The position numbers were made by a program, and so were the translations under genes. The notes below the pieces were generated by a model. The model was not told where the DNA came from, did not search any database, and saw only the letters and a program-made list of their open reading frames with translations. A DNA stretch of 40,899 nt. Origin: Candidatus Eiseniibacteriota bacterium (lineage in GTDB: Bacteria > Eisenbacteria > RBG-16-71-46). Shown here piece by piece: positions 1 to 8,802 of the stretch. Each line of letters begins with the position of its first letter. Positions within the stretch are counted from its first letter, which is position 1. Location: positions 1 through 40,899 of the forward strand of contig JACRIW010000008.1 of the NCBI GenBank assembly GCA_016215625.1, given 5' to 3'.

Positions 1-1
1 G

Positions 2-1606
2 CTCGCGCTGCAATCACTCGCGCTGCTGCTGCTGCTCGGCCGCACGCTCACGCCGCGCCGCGCGCTCGGCGCCGGCGCCGTCGCGGGGCTCGCGTTCCTC
101 ACGCGCTACAGCGCGGTCGCGCTGCTGCCCGCGGGCATCGCGGCGGTGCTGTTCGGCGGCTCCGACACGCCGCGCGAACGCCGCCGCGAGGTGGCGCTCG
201 CCTTCGCCGCGGGGTTCGCCGTCCCGGTGGCGCCGTGGCTGCTCTACTCGCTCGCGAGCGGCACGAAGTTCGCGTTCCAGCTGCACCACAACATCGCGTA
301 CGAAGTGTTCGCGCGCTCGCGCGGGATCGCGTGGGACACCTACCAGCGCGAGATGCAGCCGCAGTTCCCCACGCCCTGGTCGGTGCTCGCGCGCGACCCG
401 GGCGCGGTGTTCGCGCGCATGGCGATCAACCTCGCCGAGCACTTCCGCCTCGACGCGCAGAAGGTCGCAGGGCTGCCGCTCGCGATCGCCGCGGCCGCGG
501 GCGCGCTGCTCGCGTGGCGCGACGGCACGCTCAAGCGCGTGTGGCCGGTGCTCGCGGCGGCGGCGCTCACGTTCCTCGCGCTCGTGCCCGCGTTCCACTC
601 CGAGCGCTACTCGCTCGCGCTGCTGCCGGCATGGGTCACGCTCGGCGCGCTCGCGTTCTCCTCGCCGCGGGCGGCGCTCGCGCTCGACGCGGGTGGCGGC
701 CGGCGCGTGTGGCTCAAGGCGCTGCTGCTCGCGCTGCCGCTCGTGCTCGCCGCGCGCGAGAGCGCCACGCTGCAGCGCCGCGCGCTCGCGCTGCTGCCGC
801 ACGAGGCGCGCACCCTCGCGCTCGAGTCGCGGAGCGAGTTCCGGCCGGGCGACAAGGTCATCGCGCGCAAGCCGCACTTCGCGTTCTACGCCGGGCTCAC
901 CCCCGTGCCGTTCCCGTTCGCCGACTCGCTCTCGCAGATCGCGTCGGTCGCGCGCGAACAGGGCGTGCGCTGGCTGTACTTCTCGTGGCCCGAAGCCGAG
1001 ATGCGCCCGGCCGTGTCGTTCCTGCTCGACACGACCTCGCGGGTGCCGGGCCTGCGCGTCGTGCGCGCGACGCACGACCACCCGGCGGTGCTGTACGAGA
1101 TCCTGCCGGACTTCGGCGCCGAGCCGGGCTGGTTCATCGATTCCGCCATCCGTGAACTGCACCGGGCCCAGGCCCAGCTGCTGATCGATCGAACCGACTG
1201 GAAGGCCCGGGTGTATGTCGCTCTGTACGAACGCCGGCTCGAGCGCTGGGAGGCCGCCCAGAAGCTGCTCGACGAAGCGTTGCCGTGGGCCGGCGAGGAT
1301 CCCGAAGTGCTGCTGCTGACGGCGGACAATCTCACCCAGGTCGGAAGCCCCGGGGCTGCACGCACGATGCTCGAGCGCGCCGAGCGCCTCGTGAGCGGCG
1401 ACCCGCGCGTGCCCCTGATCCGCGGCTGGATCGCGGCCGTCGACGGCGACCCGGCCGGAGCCGGACGCTGGTGGCGCCCGCTGATCGAGTACACCGACGA
1501 CGTCCGCACGCTGTCGCGCATGCACGACGTGTTCGCCGCCACGAAGGACGGCGCCGCGCTCGCCGCCGTGGACGCGAAACTGCGCGCGCGCGGGATGCGG
1601 CCGTGA
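2..1606 (+). CDS. GT39-like membrane glycosyltransferase with C-terminal TPRs (5' partial)
   Basis: The frame is open from the window edge, so the N-terminus is missing; 534 residues are visible. The first 200 or so contain several hydrophobic segments and a run reading GLAFLTRYSAVALLPAG, a style typical of PMT/ArnT-type (GT39) polytopic glycosyltransferases that use polyprenyl-phosphate sugars. A long extracytoplasmic part follows. From about residue 380 the protein changes to helical TPR-like repeats (ERWEAAQKLLDEAL, GSPGAARTMLERAERL). The catalytic N-terminal Asp loop lies outside the window, so the enzyme class is inferred from topology. The stop overlaps the start of the next gene (GTGA), suggesting coupled translation with the LamG protein. 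It could instead be a general family of membrane proteins with TPR tails. Confidence 0.75.
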   Translation, partial: LALQSLALLLLLGRTLTPRRALGAGAVAGLAFLTRYSAVALLPAGIAAVLFGGSDTPRERRREVALAFAAGFAVPVAPWLLYSLASGTKFAFQLHHNIAYEVFARSRGIAWDTYQREMQPQFPTPWSVLARDPGAVFARMAINLAEHFRLDAQKVAGLPLAIAAAAGALLAWRDGTLKRVWPVLAAAALTFLALVPAFHSERYSLALLPAWVTLGALAFSSPRAALALDAGGGRRVWLKALLLALPLVLAARESATLQRRALALLPHEARTLALESRSEFRPGDKVIARKPHFAFYAGLTPVPFPFADSLSQIASVAREQGVRWLYFSWPEAEMRPAVSFLLDTTSRVPGLRVVRATHDHPAVLYEILPDFGAEPGWFIDSAIRELHRAQAQLLIDRTDWKARVYVALYERRLERWEAAQKLLDEALPWAGEDPEVLLLTADNLTQVGSPGAARTMLERAERLVSGDPRVPLIRGWIAAVDGDPAGAGRWWRPLIEYTDDVRTLSRMHDVFAATKDGAALAAVDAKLRARGMRP

Positions 1607-2496
1607 GCGCGGCGCGCATGCTGCGCACGGCGCTCTTCGCCACGCTCGCCGTGCTCGCGACGCTCGCGCCCGCCGGCGCCGCGCACGCGGCGAAGGAGAA
1701 GCGCAAGCCGAAGGCCCCGCGCGTACCCGCGGTCGCGCCGCGCCCCGACTCGGTGACGGTCGGACTGTGGCGCTTCGACGAAACGCTCGGCCTGCAGGTG
1801 GCCGACGCCGGCCCGTTCCGCCTCGTCGGCACCGCGGGCACCGACACGCGTCCGGAGTTCGGACGCTTCCGCAACGCCCGCCAGTTCGCCGCGAGCGCGC
1901 AGAGCTTCGTCGCCGTGCCGTGGAACCCCGTGCTCGACCTCGAGCGGCGCTTCACGATCGAGGCGTGGGTGTACGTGAACGCGGTGCGCTTCGCGCCGCT
2001 GCAGACGATCGCCGCACGCTGGTCGCCGATCGTGAACGAGCAGCTCTGGACGCTCGGCATCGGCGGCGCGACCGTGGACGACTTCGCGGGATCGAGCGCC
2101 TACGCGGGACTGCTCACCAACGCCTCGCCCATGCACCTCGTGTTCGCGTACCGCTCCGCTCAGGCGACGCAGCCGCAGACGTTCGTGTCGGTCGGCGAAC
2201 TGCCGGTGCAGCGCTGGGTGCACGTCGCCGCGACGTTCGACGGCGAGGTCGTGACGCTCTACGTGGACGGGCGCATGGACTCGCAGGTGGTCTCGCCCTA
2301 TCTCATGCGCACGGCCGAAGTGCCGCTCACGCTCGGCAGCACGTTCGATTCGCACAGCCTCACCGACTTCGGCGGCGACCTGCGCGTGGACACGATCCGG
2401 GCGCGCAACCTGAACTACCTGCTCGACGGGCTGCTCGACGAGGTCCGGCTCTCGAGCGCCGCGCGTACGTCGTTCGAGTCGGCGCCGGCGCGGTGA
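1603..2496 (+). CDS. Secreted LamG/concanavalin-like domain protein
   Basis: The 297-residue product starts at a GTG that overlaps the previous stop; an ATG five codons later (1618) is an equally possible start. A hydrophobic signal peptide ends near AGAAHA (about residue 28), followed by a short Lys/Pro-rich linker. Residues 50-297 look like one LamG_3 (laminin G/concanavalin A-like) jelly roll: the GLWRFDE opening strand, FTIEAWVYV, RWVHVAATFDGEVVTLYVDG, and the closing LLDGLLDEVRLSSAART are all characteristic. Such domains bind carbohydrate or cell-surface ligands. No catalytic domain or FlgD-like sorting tail is visible. Role inferred: exported binding protein acting at the cell surface. 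Its coupling to a membrane glycosyltransferase may reflect a shared envelope function. Confidence 0.8.
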   Translation: MSAARMLRTALFATLAVLATLAPAGAAHAAKEKRKPKAPRVPAVAPRPDSVTVGLWRFDETLGLQVADAGPFRLVGTAGTDTRPEFGRFRNARQFAASAQSFVAVPWNPVLDLERRFTIEAWVYVNAVRFAPLQTIAARWSPIVNEQLWTLGIGGATVDDFAGSSAYAGLLTNASPMHLVFAYRSAQATQPQTFVSVGELPVQRWVHVAATFDGEVVTLYVDGRMDSQVVSPYLMRTAEVPLTLGSTFDSHSLTDFGGDLRVDTIRARNLNYLLDGLLDEVRLSSAARTSFESAPAR

Positions 2497-2588
2497 CGCG
2501 CACCGCGGACGCCGGGCGGACGACCGCCGTCACCGCCGTGGACGAAACGCGCGCCACGTGACCGTGGCCGGACGCCCCGCCGGCACGG

Positions 2589-2594
2589 TAGCCT
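2589..2594 (+). promoter_or_regulatory. Possible -10 element before the subtilisin-like gene
   Basis: TAGCCT lies in the 148-base gap between the LamG gene and the protease, about 50 bases before the chosen ATG. TA steps are rare in this DNA and recur in front of genes. No convincing -35 is visible at 16-18 bases, so the call is weak. Confidence 0.25.
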
Positions 2595-2644
2595 CGCGTC
2601 CGTTCGCGCCTCCCGTTCGCACGCGCCCCCGCACACGGACTCCC

Positions 2645-4849
2645 ATGCGACCGCTGCACACACTCCTCGCGCCGACGGCGCTCGCCCTCACGATCGCTCT
2701 CGCCGTCCCGCACACCGCGGGCACCGCCCGGGCCGCGACCGGCGGCGGCACGGCGCGCTTCCTCGTCGCGCAACTCGCCGAAGCTCCCGATGCCGCGCCC
2801 GCCGGGGCGCTGGCGTCCACCACGACGGCGCAACGGCTCGCCGCGCTCGGGCTGACCGTGCGCGCGCCGCTGCGCGACGGCACGATGCGCGCCCGCGCGG
2901 CCCGGCTCGACGCCGCCGTCCTCGCGCACCCGGCCCTGCGCGACTTCGCGCCCGAGCGGATCGTGCTGCTCGAGGCGCCCGACTCGGCGCTCGCGGCGCG
3001 GGCGCGCACGGCGCTCGTCGAAGGCGGCGCCGTGGACTGGGTCGAACCGCTGGCGGCGCGAGCGCTGCAGATGACCGAGCTGCACGGCGCGAGCGCGCGA
3101 CCGGCCGCCGTGGCCGCGCTCGATTCGCTGCCGAACGATCCGCTGCTGCGCGACACGCGGCAGTGGGGGCTGTGGAACGTCGGCGGCGTGGGCGGAGGCT
3201 TCTACGGCGGCGTGCCGCGCGCCGACGCGCACGTGGTCGAGGCGTGGCGCGTCACCACCGGCAGCAATACGCTCAAGCTCGCGGTCGCGGACACCGGCAT
3301 CGATCCCGCGCAGCCCGAGCTCGCCGGGCTCATGCCCGACGGCTCGCCACGGCTGTCCGACCCCGTGTCCGTGACGTTCGAGGGCGCGGACGCATGGGCC
3401 GACTCGAACGGCCACGGCACGCCCGTCGCGGGCGCGATGGCCGCGCGCACGAACGACGGCGCGCACTTCGCGAGCGGCGGCGTCGCGGGCGTGTGCGGCG
3501 GCGACGGCGCGCTCGAGGCGGGCTGCCGCATCGTGCCCATCAAGATCGCCTCGGGACACTCGGGCGAGTCGAGCTCGTTCGAGGTCTCGCGCGCCATGCT
3601 GTGGGCGGCCGACGTGGGCGCGCGCGCGATGAACCTGTCGTTCGCGGGCTACGAGGGCAGCCGGCTCGAGCGCCTGTGCATGACGTACGCGCTGCTGCGC
3701 GGCTGCGTGGTGGTGGTGGCGGCGGGCAACGAGGGCGCGCGCGACAATCCGCGCCGCCCGATGTACCCGGCCGCGTACGCCGCCGACGGGCTCGGCATCC
3801 AGGTCGGCGCGAGCACGCAGTTCGACGACCGCGCGACCTTCTCGTCGTACGGCCCGGGGCTCGACTTCGTCGCGCCGGGCGTGAACATCTGGACGACGTT
3901 CATGACGTACCCGAGCTCGGCCGGCGCGTCGTACGACGGCCTCGTCGCCGCCTCGGGCACGTCGTTCGCCGCGCCGATCGCCGCGGGCGCGGTGGGACTG
4001 CTCGCCGCGGCGCGGCCCGAGCTGATCGAAAACGACTTCCAGCACGTGCTGCGCGAGAGCGCCGACGACGTGTACCTGCCCGGCTGGGACGAGCGCACCG
4101 CGTGGGGCCGGCTCAACGTCGGGCGCGCGCTCGCCTCGGTCGGCCCCGAGTACGGCATCTGGCACGACGAAGTGCGCGCCGACTCGGTCGCGCTCGCGGG
4201 CGCGGGCACGCTGTCGATCGGCGAGGACGGCCCGGGCACGCTCGACCGCTTCCGCGGGCTGCTCGCCGCGACGCGCTGGGCGACCTACGCCACCGTGACG
4301 CTGCCGGACTCGTTCGCCGACTCGGTGCGCGTGTGGCCGCGCGTGGGCGGCACGTTCGCGGCGCGCGGCGACTTCCAGCTGCCGTACTTCACACCCGGGG
4401 CGGAGGTGGTTTCCCGTCAGGGCCGCACGTTCACGCTGCGCGGCTGGCTCTACCGCGCCGACGGCGACACGTGCGCGGCATGCACCGACGCGTGGGTGCC
4501 GCTGCCGCCCGAGTACGTGCGCTTCGGCTTCACGGTGATCGGGCGCGTGAACCGCGCTCGCCCGCCGGTCACCGCGGGAGACGCCGACGGTACCGCCGCC
4601 CGTGCGGTGCGCGCCGGGCCGAGCCCGTTCCGCGGCGCGCTCGCGCTGGCGCTCCCGGGCGCCGGGCACGTGCGCGTGCTCGACGTGAGCGGGCGCGTGC
4701 TGCGCGCATGGGACGCGACGGACGGGTCGTCACGCTGGGACGGGCGCGACCGCGACGGGCGCGACGCACCGCCGGGGCTCTACTTCGTGACCTGGACCGC
4801 ACCGGGCGCCGGCACGCTCCGCACGCGCGTCGTGAAGCTCGGGCGCTGA
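2645..4849 (+). CDS. Secreted subtilisin-like (S8) serine protease with FlgD-like C-terminal domain
   Basis: The 734-residue product starts at the ATG that opens a good signal peptide (MRPLHTLLAP then a hydrophobic run, cleavage near residue 31); an in-frame GTG at 2558 would bury this signal. Residues 32-165 look like a propeptide. The S8 catalytic residues are intact: Asp216 in VADTGID, His257 in NGHGTPVAG, Ser440 in SGTSFAAP, with oxyanion Asn362 in VAAGNEG. After the catalytic domain comes a beta-rich segment, and the last 60 or so residues (VRVLDVSGRVLRAWD, then PPGLYFVTW) form an FlgD-like Ig domain, common as the final domain of secreted proteins in FCB-group relatives. Expected role: extracellular proteolysis after export and prodomain removal. 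Substrate unknown. Confidence 0.92.
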   Translation: MRPLHTLLAPTALALTIALAVPHTAGTARAATGGGTARFLVAQLAEAPDAAPAGALASTTTAQRLAALGLTVRAPLRDGTMRARAARLDAAVLAHPALRDFAPERIVLLEAPDSALAARARTALVEGGAVDWVEPLAARALQMTELHGASARPAAVAALDSLPNDPLLRDTRQWGLWNVGGVGGGFYGGVPRADAHVVEAWRVTTGSNTLKLAVADTGIDPAQPELAGLMPDGSPRLSDPVSVTFEGADAWADSNGHGTPVAGAMAARTNDGAHFASGGVAGVCGGDGALEAGCRIVPIKIASGHSGESSSFEVSRAMLWAADVGARAMNLSFAGYEGSRLERLCMTYALLRGCVVVVAAGNEGARDNPRRPMYPAAYAADGLGIQVGASTQFDDRATFSSYGPGLDFVAPGVNIWTTFMTYPSSAGASYDGLVAASGTSFAAPIAAGAVGLLAAARPELIENDFQHVLRESADDVYLPGWDERTAWGRLNVGRALASVGPEYGIWHDEVRADSVALAGAGTLSIGEDGPGTLDRFRGLLAATRWATYATVTLPDSFADSVRVWPRVGGTFAARGDFQLPYFTPGAEVVSRQGRTFTLRGWLYRADGDTCAACTDAWVPLPPEYVRFGFTVIGRVNRARPPVTAGDADGTAARAVRAGPSPFRGALALALPGAGHVRVLDVSGRVLRAWDATDGSSRWDGRDRDGRDAPPGLYFVTWTAPGAGTLRTRVVKLGR

Positions 4850-4891
4850 ATCGCGCTTGAACGCGCGGCGGCGCCCACCCAACATGCGCAC

Positions 4892-6178
4892 ATGACCCGC
4901 TCCCGCGCTCTCGCCGCTCTCGCCGCATTCGCCGGCTTCGCCAGCTTCGCCGTCCTGTCGTCGACCGCCGTCACGTCCTGCGCGCCGGAACGCCGCGCAC
5001 CGGAATGGGCGCTCGTGCGCGACCTCACGCCCGAGGCGCTCGTGCGCGTGGACGCGGTCGAGCCCTCGCTCGCCGCCGCGCCCGACGGGCGCGTCGCGCT
5101 CACGGGGGTGACGCGCGACTCGGCCGGGGCCGACGTGTGGTTCGCGATCTCGTCCGACAGCGGCGAGCACTTCTCCGCGCCGCAGAAGCTCGACACGCGC
5201 GCGGGCAAGGTGTCGTCGTACGCCGAGAGCCGCCCGCTCGTCGTGCTCGGGCCGGCCGGGCACGTGACGGTGGCGTGGGCCTCGGCGCGCGACAGCGGCG
5301 AGTACGCCGACGACCTCGTCTCGCGCAGCAGCGACGACGGCGGGCGCACGTTCTCGCCGGAGGCGTTCCTCAACGACGACCACGGCAATCCGCGCTCCAC
5401 CTACCACGGCTTCCTCGCGCTCGACATCACGCCCGCGGGCTCGTTGATCGGCGCATGGATCGACGGCCGCGCCTCGGCGGGCGAAACCGAACCCGCGCGC
5501 GGCGAGATCTGGTCCTCCACGAGCGACGACGGCGGCCACACGTGGCGACCGAACACGCGCGTCGCGACGGACGTGTGCTCGTGCTGCCGGCTGGCGTTGC
5601 GCGCCGATTCGCTCGGGCACGTCGCGATCGCGTATCGCGGCGCGCGCGCCGACCTGCGCGACCCGCGCCTCGCGGTCTCCGGCGACGGCGGCGCGACGTT
5701 CGCGCTCGACACGCTCGTCTCGCCCGACGGCTGGCTGCTGCCCGCGTGCCCGTCCATGGGTCCGGCGATCACGATCCAGCGCGGCGGCGGCGGACACTAC
5801 GCGTGGTTCACCGGCGCCGAGAACGCGGTCACCCAGCCCGGCGTGTACGTCGTGCCGTGGCGCGCGCCCGCGGGCGCGGCCGGCGCGCGCCGCTCGCTCG
5901 GCGACAGCCTGCGCGAACCGCAGCGCCCCATGTTGAGCGCGATGGGCGCGGCGACGCTCGCCGGCGTCATCGCGCACTCCCGCTCCGACAGCACGCGGCG
6001 GCTGCTCGCCGGGCGCGCGCTCGAACTCGACGGCGCATGGACGCCGTGGCTCTTCCTCGGCGTCGGGGTGCGCACGGCGGCGATCGCCGGGGCGACGCCG
6101 CGGCTCGCGTACGCCGTCTGGCAGGAGAAGTCCGACGAGCGCTCGCACCTCCGGGTGGTGCGCCTGACCCGGCGTTGA
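4892..6178 (+). CDS. Lipoprotein with sialidase-like (BNR/Asp-box) beta-propeller
   Basis: The 428-residue product begins with a long hydrophobic signal ending in the lipobox VTSC (Cys30), so it is probably a lipoprotein. Four Asp-box repeats (S-x-D-x-G-x-x-F/W) are visible at about residues 87-94 (SSDSGEHF), 146-154 (SSDDGGRTF), 209-218 (SDDGGHTW) and 263-270 (SGDGGATF), the signature of sialidase-type six-bladed propellers. I do not see the arginine triad and Tyr/Glu pair of true sialidases clearly enough to claim hydrolase activity. A CSCC cluster (residues 229-232) followed by ACPS (Cys286) is distinctive and may bind metal or form disulfides. No Shine-Dalgarno sequence precedes the ATG. 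A TTGAAC at 4857-4862 and a poor -10 at 4880-4885 sit so close to the ATG that a leaderless mRNA is possible. Confidence 0.8.
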   Translation: MTRSRALAALAAFAGFASFAVLSSTAVTSCAPERRAPEWALVRDLTPEALVRVDAVEPSLAAAPDGRVALTGVTRDSAGADVWFAISSDSGEHFSAPQKLDTRAGKVSSYAESRPLVVLGPAGHVTVAWASARDSGEYADDLVSRSSDDGGRTFSPEAFLNDDHGNPRSTYHGFLALDITPAGSLIGAWIDGRASAGETEPARGEIWSSTSDDGGHTWRPNTRVATDVCSCCRLALRADSLGHVAIAYRGARADLRDPRLAVSGDGGATFALDTLVSPDGWLLPACPSMGPAITIQRGGGGHYAWFTGAENAVTQPGVYVVPWRAPAGAAGARRSLGDSLREPQRPMLSAMGAATLAGVIAHSRSDSTRRLLAGRALELDGAWTPWLFLGVGVRTAAIAGATPRLAYAVWQEKSDERSHLRVVRLTRR

Positions 6179-6240
6179 GCCGGCGCCGGCCAGCTCGCGC
6201 CGCGTCCGTCCCGCGGACCGGCGCGTACACCCGTCCGGCT

Positions 6241-6270
6241 TTGCCGCTCGCGAAACGCGGGTGCTACCTT
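6241..6270 (+). promoter_or_regulatory. Predicted sigma-70-type promoter for the MoxR operon
   Basis: A -35-like TTGCCG (6241-6246) is separated by 18 bases from an extended -10, TG (6262-6263) plus TACCTT (6265-6270). Transcription would start near 6277, leaving about 77 bases of leader before the TTG start of the MoxR-type gene. This is the only good promoter match in the 175-base gap after the propeller lipoprotein. Confidence 0.5.
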
Positions 6271-6353
6271 CGCCGCCCGTTCGCCGCCGCACCGCGCGCC
6301 GCAGGGCGCCGTGAGGCGCCGGAAGCCCGACTCCCGCACCGCACGAGGTTCGC

Positions 6354-7349
6354 TTGAGCAGCAACGACTCCGATCTGCAGGCCATCCGCCAGCTGGCCTC
6401 CGCGCGCGAGCGCATCCTCGCCGAACTGAGCAAGGCCATCGTCGGCCAGGACGAAGTGATCGAGCAGCTCCTCACGGCGCTGTTCGCGGGCGGCCACGTG
6501 CTGCTCGTGGGCGTGCCCGGCCTCGCGAAGACGCTGCTCATCTCGAGCCTCGCGCGCGTGCTCGACCTCGAGTTCAAGCGCATCCAGTTCACGCCCGACC
6601 TCATGCCGTCGGACATCACGGGCACGGACATCCTCGAGGAGGACGCCACCACCGGCCGGCGCGCCATGCGCTTCATCCAGGGCCCGGTGTTCGCGAACGT
6701 CGTGCTCGCCGACGAAATCAACCGCACGCCGCCCAAGACGCAGGCCGCGCTGCTGCAGGCGATGCAGGAGAAGGAGGTCACCGCCGGCGGCCAGACGTTC
6801 TCGCTGCCGCTGCCGTTCTTCGTGCTCGCGACGCAGAACCCGATCGAACTCGAGGGCACGTATCCGCTGCCCGAGGCGCAGCTCGACCGCTTCATGTTCA
6901 ACGTGCAGGTCGGCTACCCGTCGCAGACCGAGGAAGAGAAGATCGTCATGAGCACGACGAGCGCGCAGGTGCCGAAGCTCGAGCGCGTCCTGGGCGGCGC
7001 GGACATCCTCGCGCTGCAGCAGCTCGTGCGCCGCGTGCCGGTGACCGACCACGTCGTGCGCTACGCCGTGCGCCTCGTGCGCGCGACGCGCGGCGGCGAA
7101 GGCGCGCCGGACTTCGTGCGGCAGTGGGTGAGCTGGGGCGCCGGACCGCGCGCCTCGCAGTTCCTCGTGCTCGGCGCGAAGACGCGCGCCGTCATGCGCG
7201 GCCGCTTCGCGCCCGGCATCGAGGACGTGCAGGCCGTCGCCGCGGCCGTGCTGCGCCACCGCGTGGTCACGAACTTCACCGCCGAGGCCGAGGGCGTGAA
7301 GCCCGACCGCATCATCGCGGACCTGCTGAAGAACGTCCCGACCGACTGA
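6354..7349 (+). CDS. MoxR-family AAA+ ATPase
   Basis: The 331-residue length is normal for MoxR. Walker A is GVPGLAKT (residues 53-60), Walker B VVLADEIN (116-123), sensor 1 LATQNP (159-163) and the QLDRF arginine region (176-180) follow. The C-terminal lid helices end in KNVPTD. MoxR ATPases act as chaperone-like remodelers of partner proteins carrying VWA domains. Two such partners, a DUF58 protein and a BatA-like protein, lie downstream in the same operon. The only plausible start is TTG at 6354, with a GAGG-type ribosome site about six bases upstream and the first residues (SSNDSDLQAIRQL) matching family N-termini. The partner relationship is inferred from operon context and family knowledge. 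Confidence 0.93.
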   Translation: MSSNDSDLQAIRQLASARERILAELSKAIVGQDEVIEQLLTALFAGGHVLLVGVPGLAKTLLISSLARVLDLEFKRIQFTPDLMPSDITGTDILEEDATTGRRAMRFIQGPVFANVVLADEINRTPPKTQAALLQAMQEKEVTAGGQTFSLPLPFFVLATQNPIELEGTYPLPEAQLDRFMFNVQVGYPSQTEEEKIVMSTTSAQVPKLERVLGGADILALQQLVRRVPVTDHVVRYAVRLVRATRGGEGAPDFVRQWVSWGAGPRASQFLVLGAKTRAVMRGRFAPGIEDVQAVAAAVLRHRVVTNFTAEAEGVKPDRIIADLLKNVPTD

Positions 7350-7386
7350 CGCGCAGCCCCTCACGTCCGACTTCGAGGAGATCCGC

Positions 7387-8802
7387 ATGGCGGAGACGCA
7401 GCCGACGCACCTGAAGCGGCAGATCGGGCTCTACGCCGCGACCGCGATCACGGTGGGCAACATCATCGGCTCGGGCATCTTCCGCTCGCCGCACTCGGTC
7501 GCGGCCGAGCTGACCACGTTCCCGCTCGTGCTGACCGCGTGGATCGTCGGCGGCTTGCTGTCCATCTGCGGCTCGCTCGTGCTCGCGGAGCTCGCGGTCA
7601 CGCATCCCAAGACCGGCGGGCTGTACGTGTTCCTGCGCGAGAGCTTCGGCGACGCGTTCGCGTTCGTGTTCGGCTGGGCGAACCTGTGGGTGATCAAGCC
7701 GACGGTCGTCGCCTCCATCACGAGCGTGTTCGCGCTCTACTTCTGCCAGGTGACGGGCTGGGGCAAGGGCGCGGAGTTCGGCGTCGGCGCCGCGGCGATC
7801 CTGTTCCTCACGTTCGTGAACTGGCTCGGCGTCCGGGAAGGCACGCGCACGCAGAGCATCCTCACGACGCTCAAGGTGGTCGGCATCCTCGGGCTGTGCG
7901 CGGCGGCGTTCGCGCTGCCCGCGACGCACCCCGCTTCGGCGCTCGCCGAGGGCGCGGTCGCCGAGGCGACCACGAAGCCGCTCATGACCGCGTTCTTCGT
8001 CGCGATGGTGAGCATCCTGTTCGCGTACGACGGCTGGACGGACAGCACGTACGTCGCGGGCGAGGTCGTGAACCCGCAGCGCACGATGCCCATCGCGATC
8101 GTCTGGGGCACGTGGGCGGTGATCGGCGTGTACGTGCTCACGAACTTCGCGTACTTCCACGTGCTCGGCGCCGAGGGCGTGCGCTCGTACGAGGCGGTCG
8201 GCTCCGAGACCATCCACCGACTGCTCGGCGACTGGGGGGCGCGCGCGCTCGCCGTGCTCGTCGCGGTGTCCACGTTCGGCACCACGAACGGCTCGATCCT
8301 CACCGGCCCGCGCGTGACGCAGGCGATGGCCGCCGACGGCCTGCTGTGGAAGCCGATGGCCGCGCTCGACCCGAAGCGCGAGACGCCGTCGCTCGCGCTG
8401 TGGGTGCAGGCCGTGCTGTCGATCGTGTGGCTCAAGGTGGCCGGCGGGTTCGACGACGTGTCGGGCTGGTTCGTGACGACGTCGTGGATGTTCTACGGCC
8501 TCACGACCGCGGCGATCTTCGTGCAGCGCGGCCGCGAAGCGCGCGGCGAGATCGCGAAGCCTTCGTACCGCACGCCGCTCTTCCCGGTGACGCCGATCCT
8601 GTTCATCGTGACGACGGTGGCGATCATCTACGCCGACTTCACCTCCAGCGCGCCGCTCGAGTTCGACGGCGTCACGGGCCCGCTCGCCGCCGTGCTCGCG
8701 CTCGTGCCGCGCGCCGGGCTCGGCGTGCTCATCGCGCTGCTCGGCTTCCCGGTCTACGCGCTGTGGAAGGGCCGCTCGCGCGGTCCGCGGACGAGCGCGT
8801 GA
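7387..8802 (+). CDS. APC-superfamily amino-acid permease
   Basis: The 471-residue protein has about 12 predicted membrane helices and begins with the APC substrate-site helix motif GNIIGSGIF (residues 24-32), followed by SICGSLVLAELAVTHPKTGG, typical of LAT/PotE-type transporters. Later segments such as FAYDGWTDSTYVAGEV also match the family. It should catalyse amino-acid antiport or proton symport across the inner membrane; substrate cannot be read from the sequence. A strong ribosome site (GAGGAG) lies six bases before the ATG. It sits 37 bases after the MoxR gene, and its stop overlaps the DUF58 start (GTGA), so it is built into the operon. This is an unusual insertion into a MoxR-DUF58 pair. 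Confidence 0.92.
   Translation: MAETQPTHLKRQIGLYAATAITVGNIIGSGIFRSPHSVAAELTTFPLVLTAWIVGGLLSICGSLVLAELAVTHPKTGGLYVFLRESFGDAFAFVFGWANLWVIKPTVVASITSVFALYFCQVTGWGKGAEFGVGAAAILFLTFVNWLGVREGTRTQSILTTLKVVGILGLCAAAFALPATHPASALAEGAVAEATTKPLMTAFFVAMVSILFAYDGWTDSTYVAGEVVNPQRTMPIAIVWGTWAVIGVYVLTNFAYFHVLGAEGVRSYEAVGSETIHRLLGDWGARALAVLVAVSTFGTTNGSILTGPRVTQAMAADGLLWKPMAALDPKRETPSLALWVQAVLSIVWLKVAGGFDDVSGWFVTTSWMFYGLTTAAIFVQRGREARGEIAKPSYRTPLFPVTPILFIVTTVAIIYADFTSSAPLEFDGVTGPLAAVLALVPRAGLGVLIALLGFPVYALWKGRSRGPRTSA

Noticed and set aside
4884..4886. ATG eight bases before the propeller lipoprotein start
   Set aside because: Different frame from the signal peptide.
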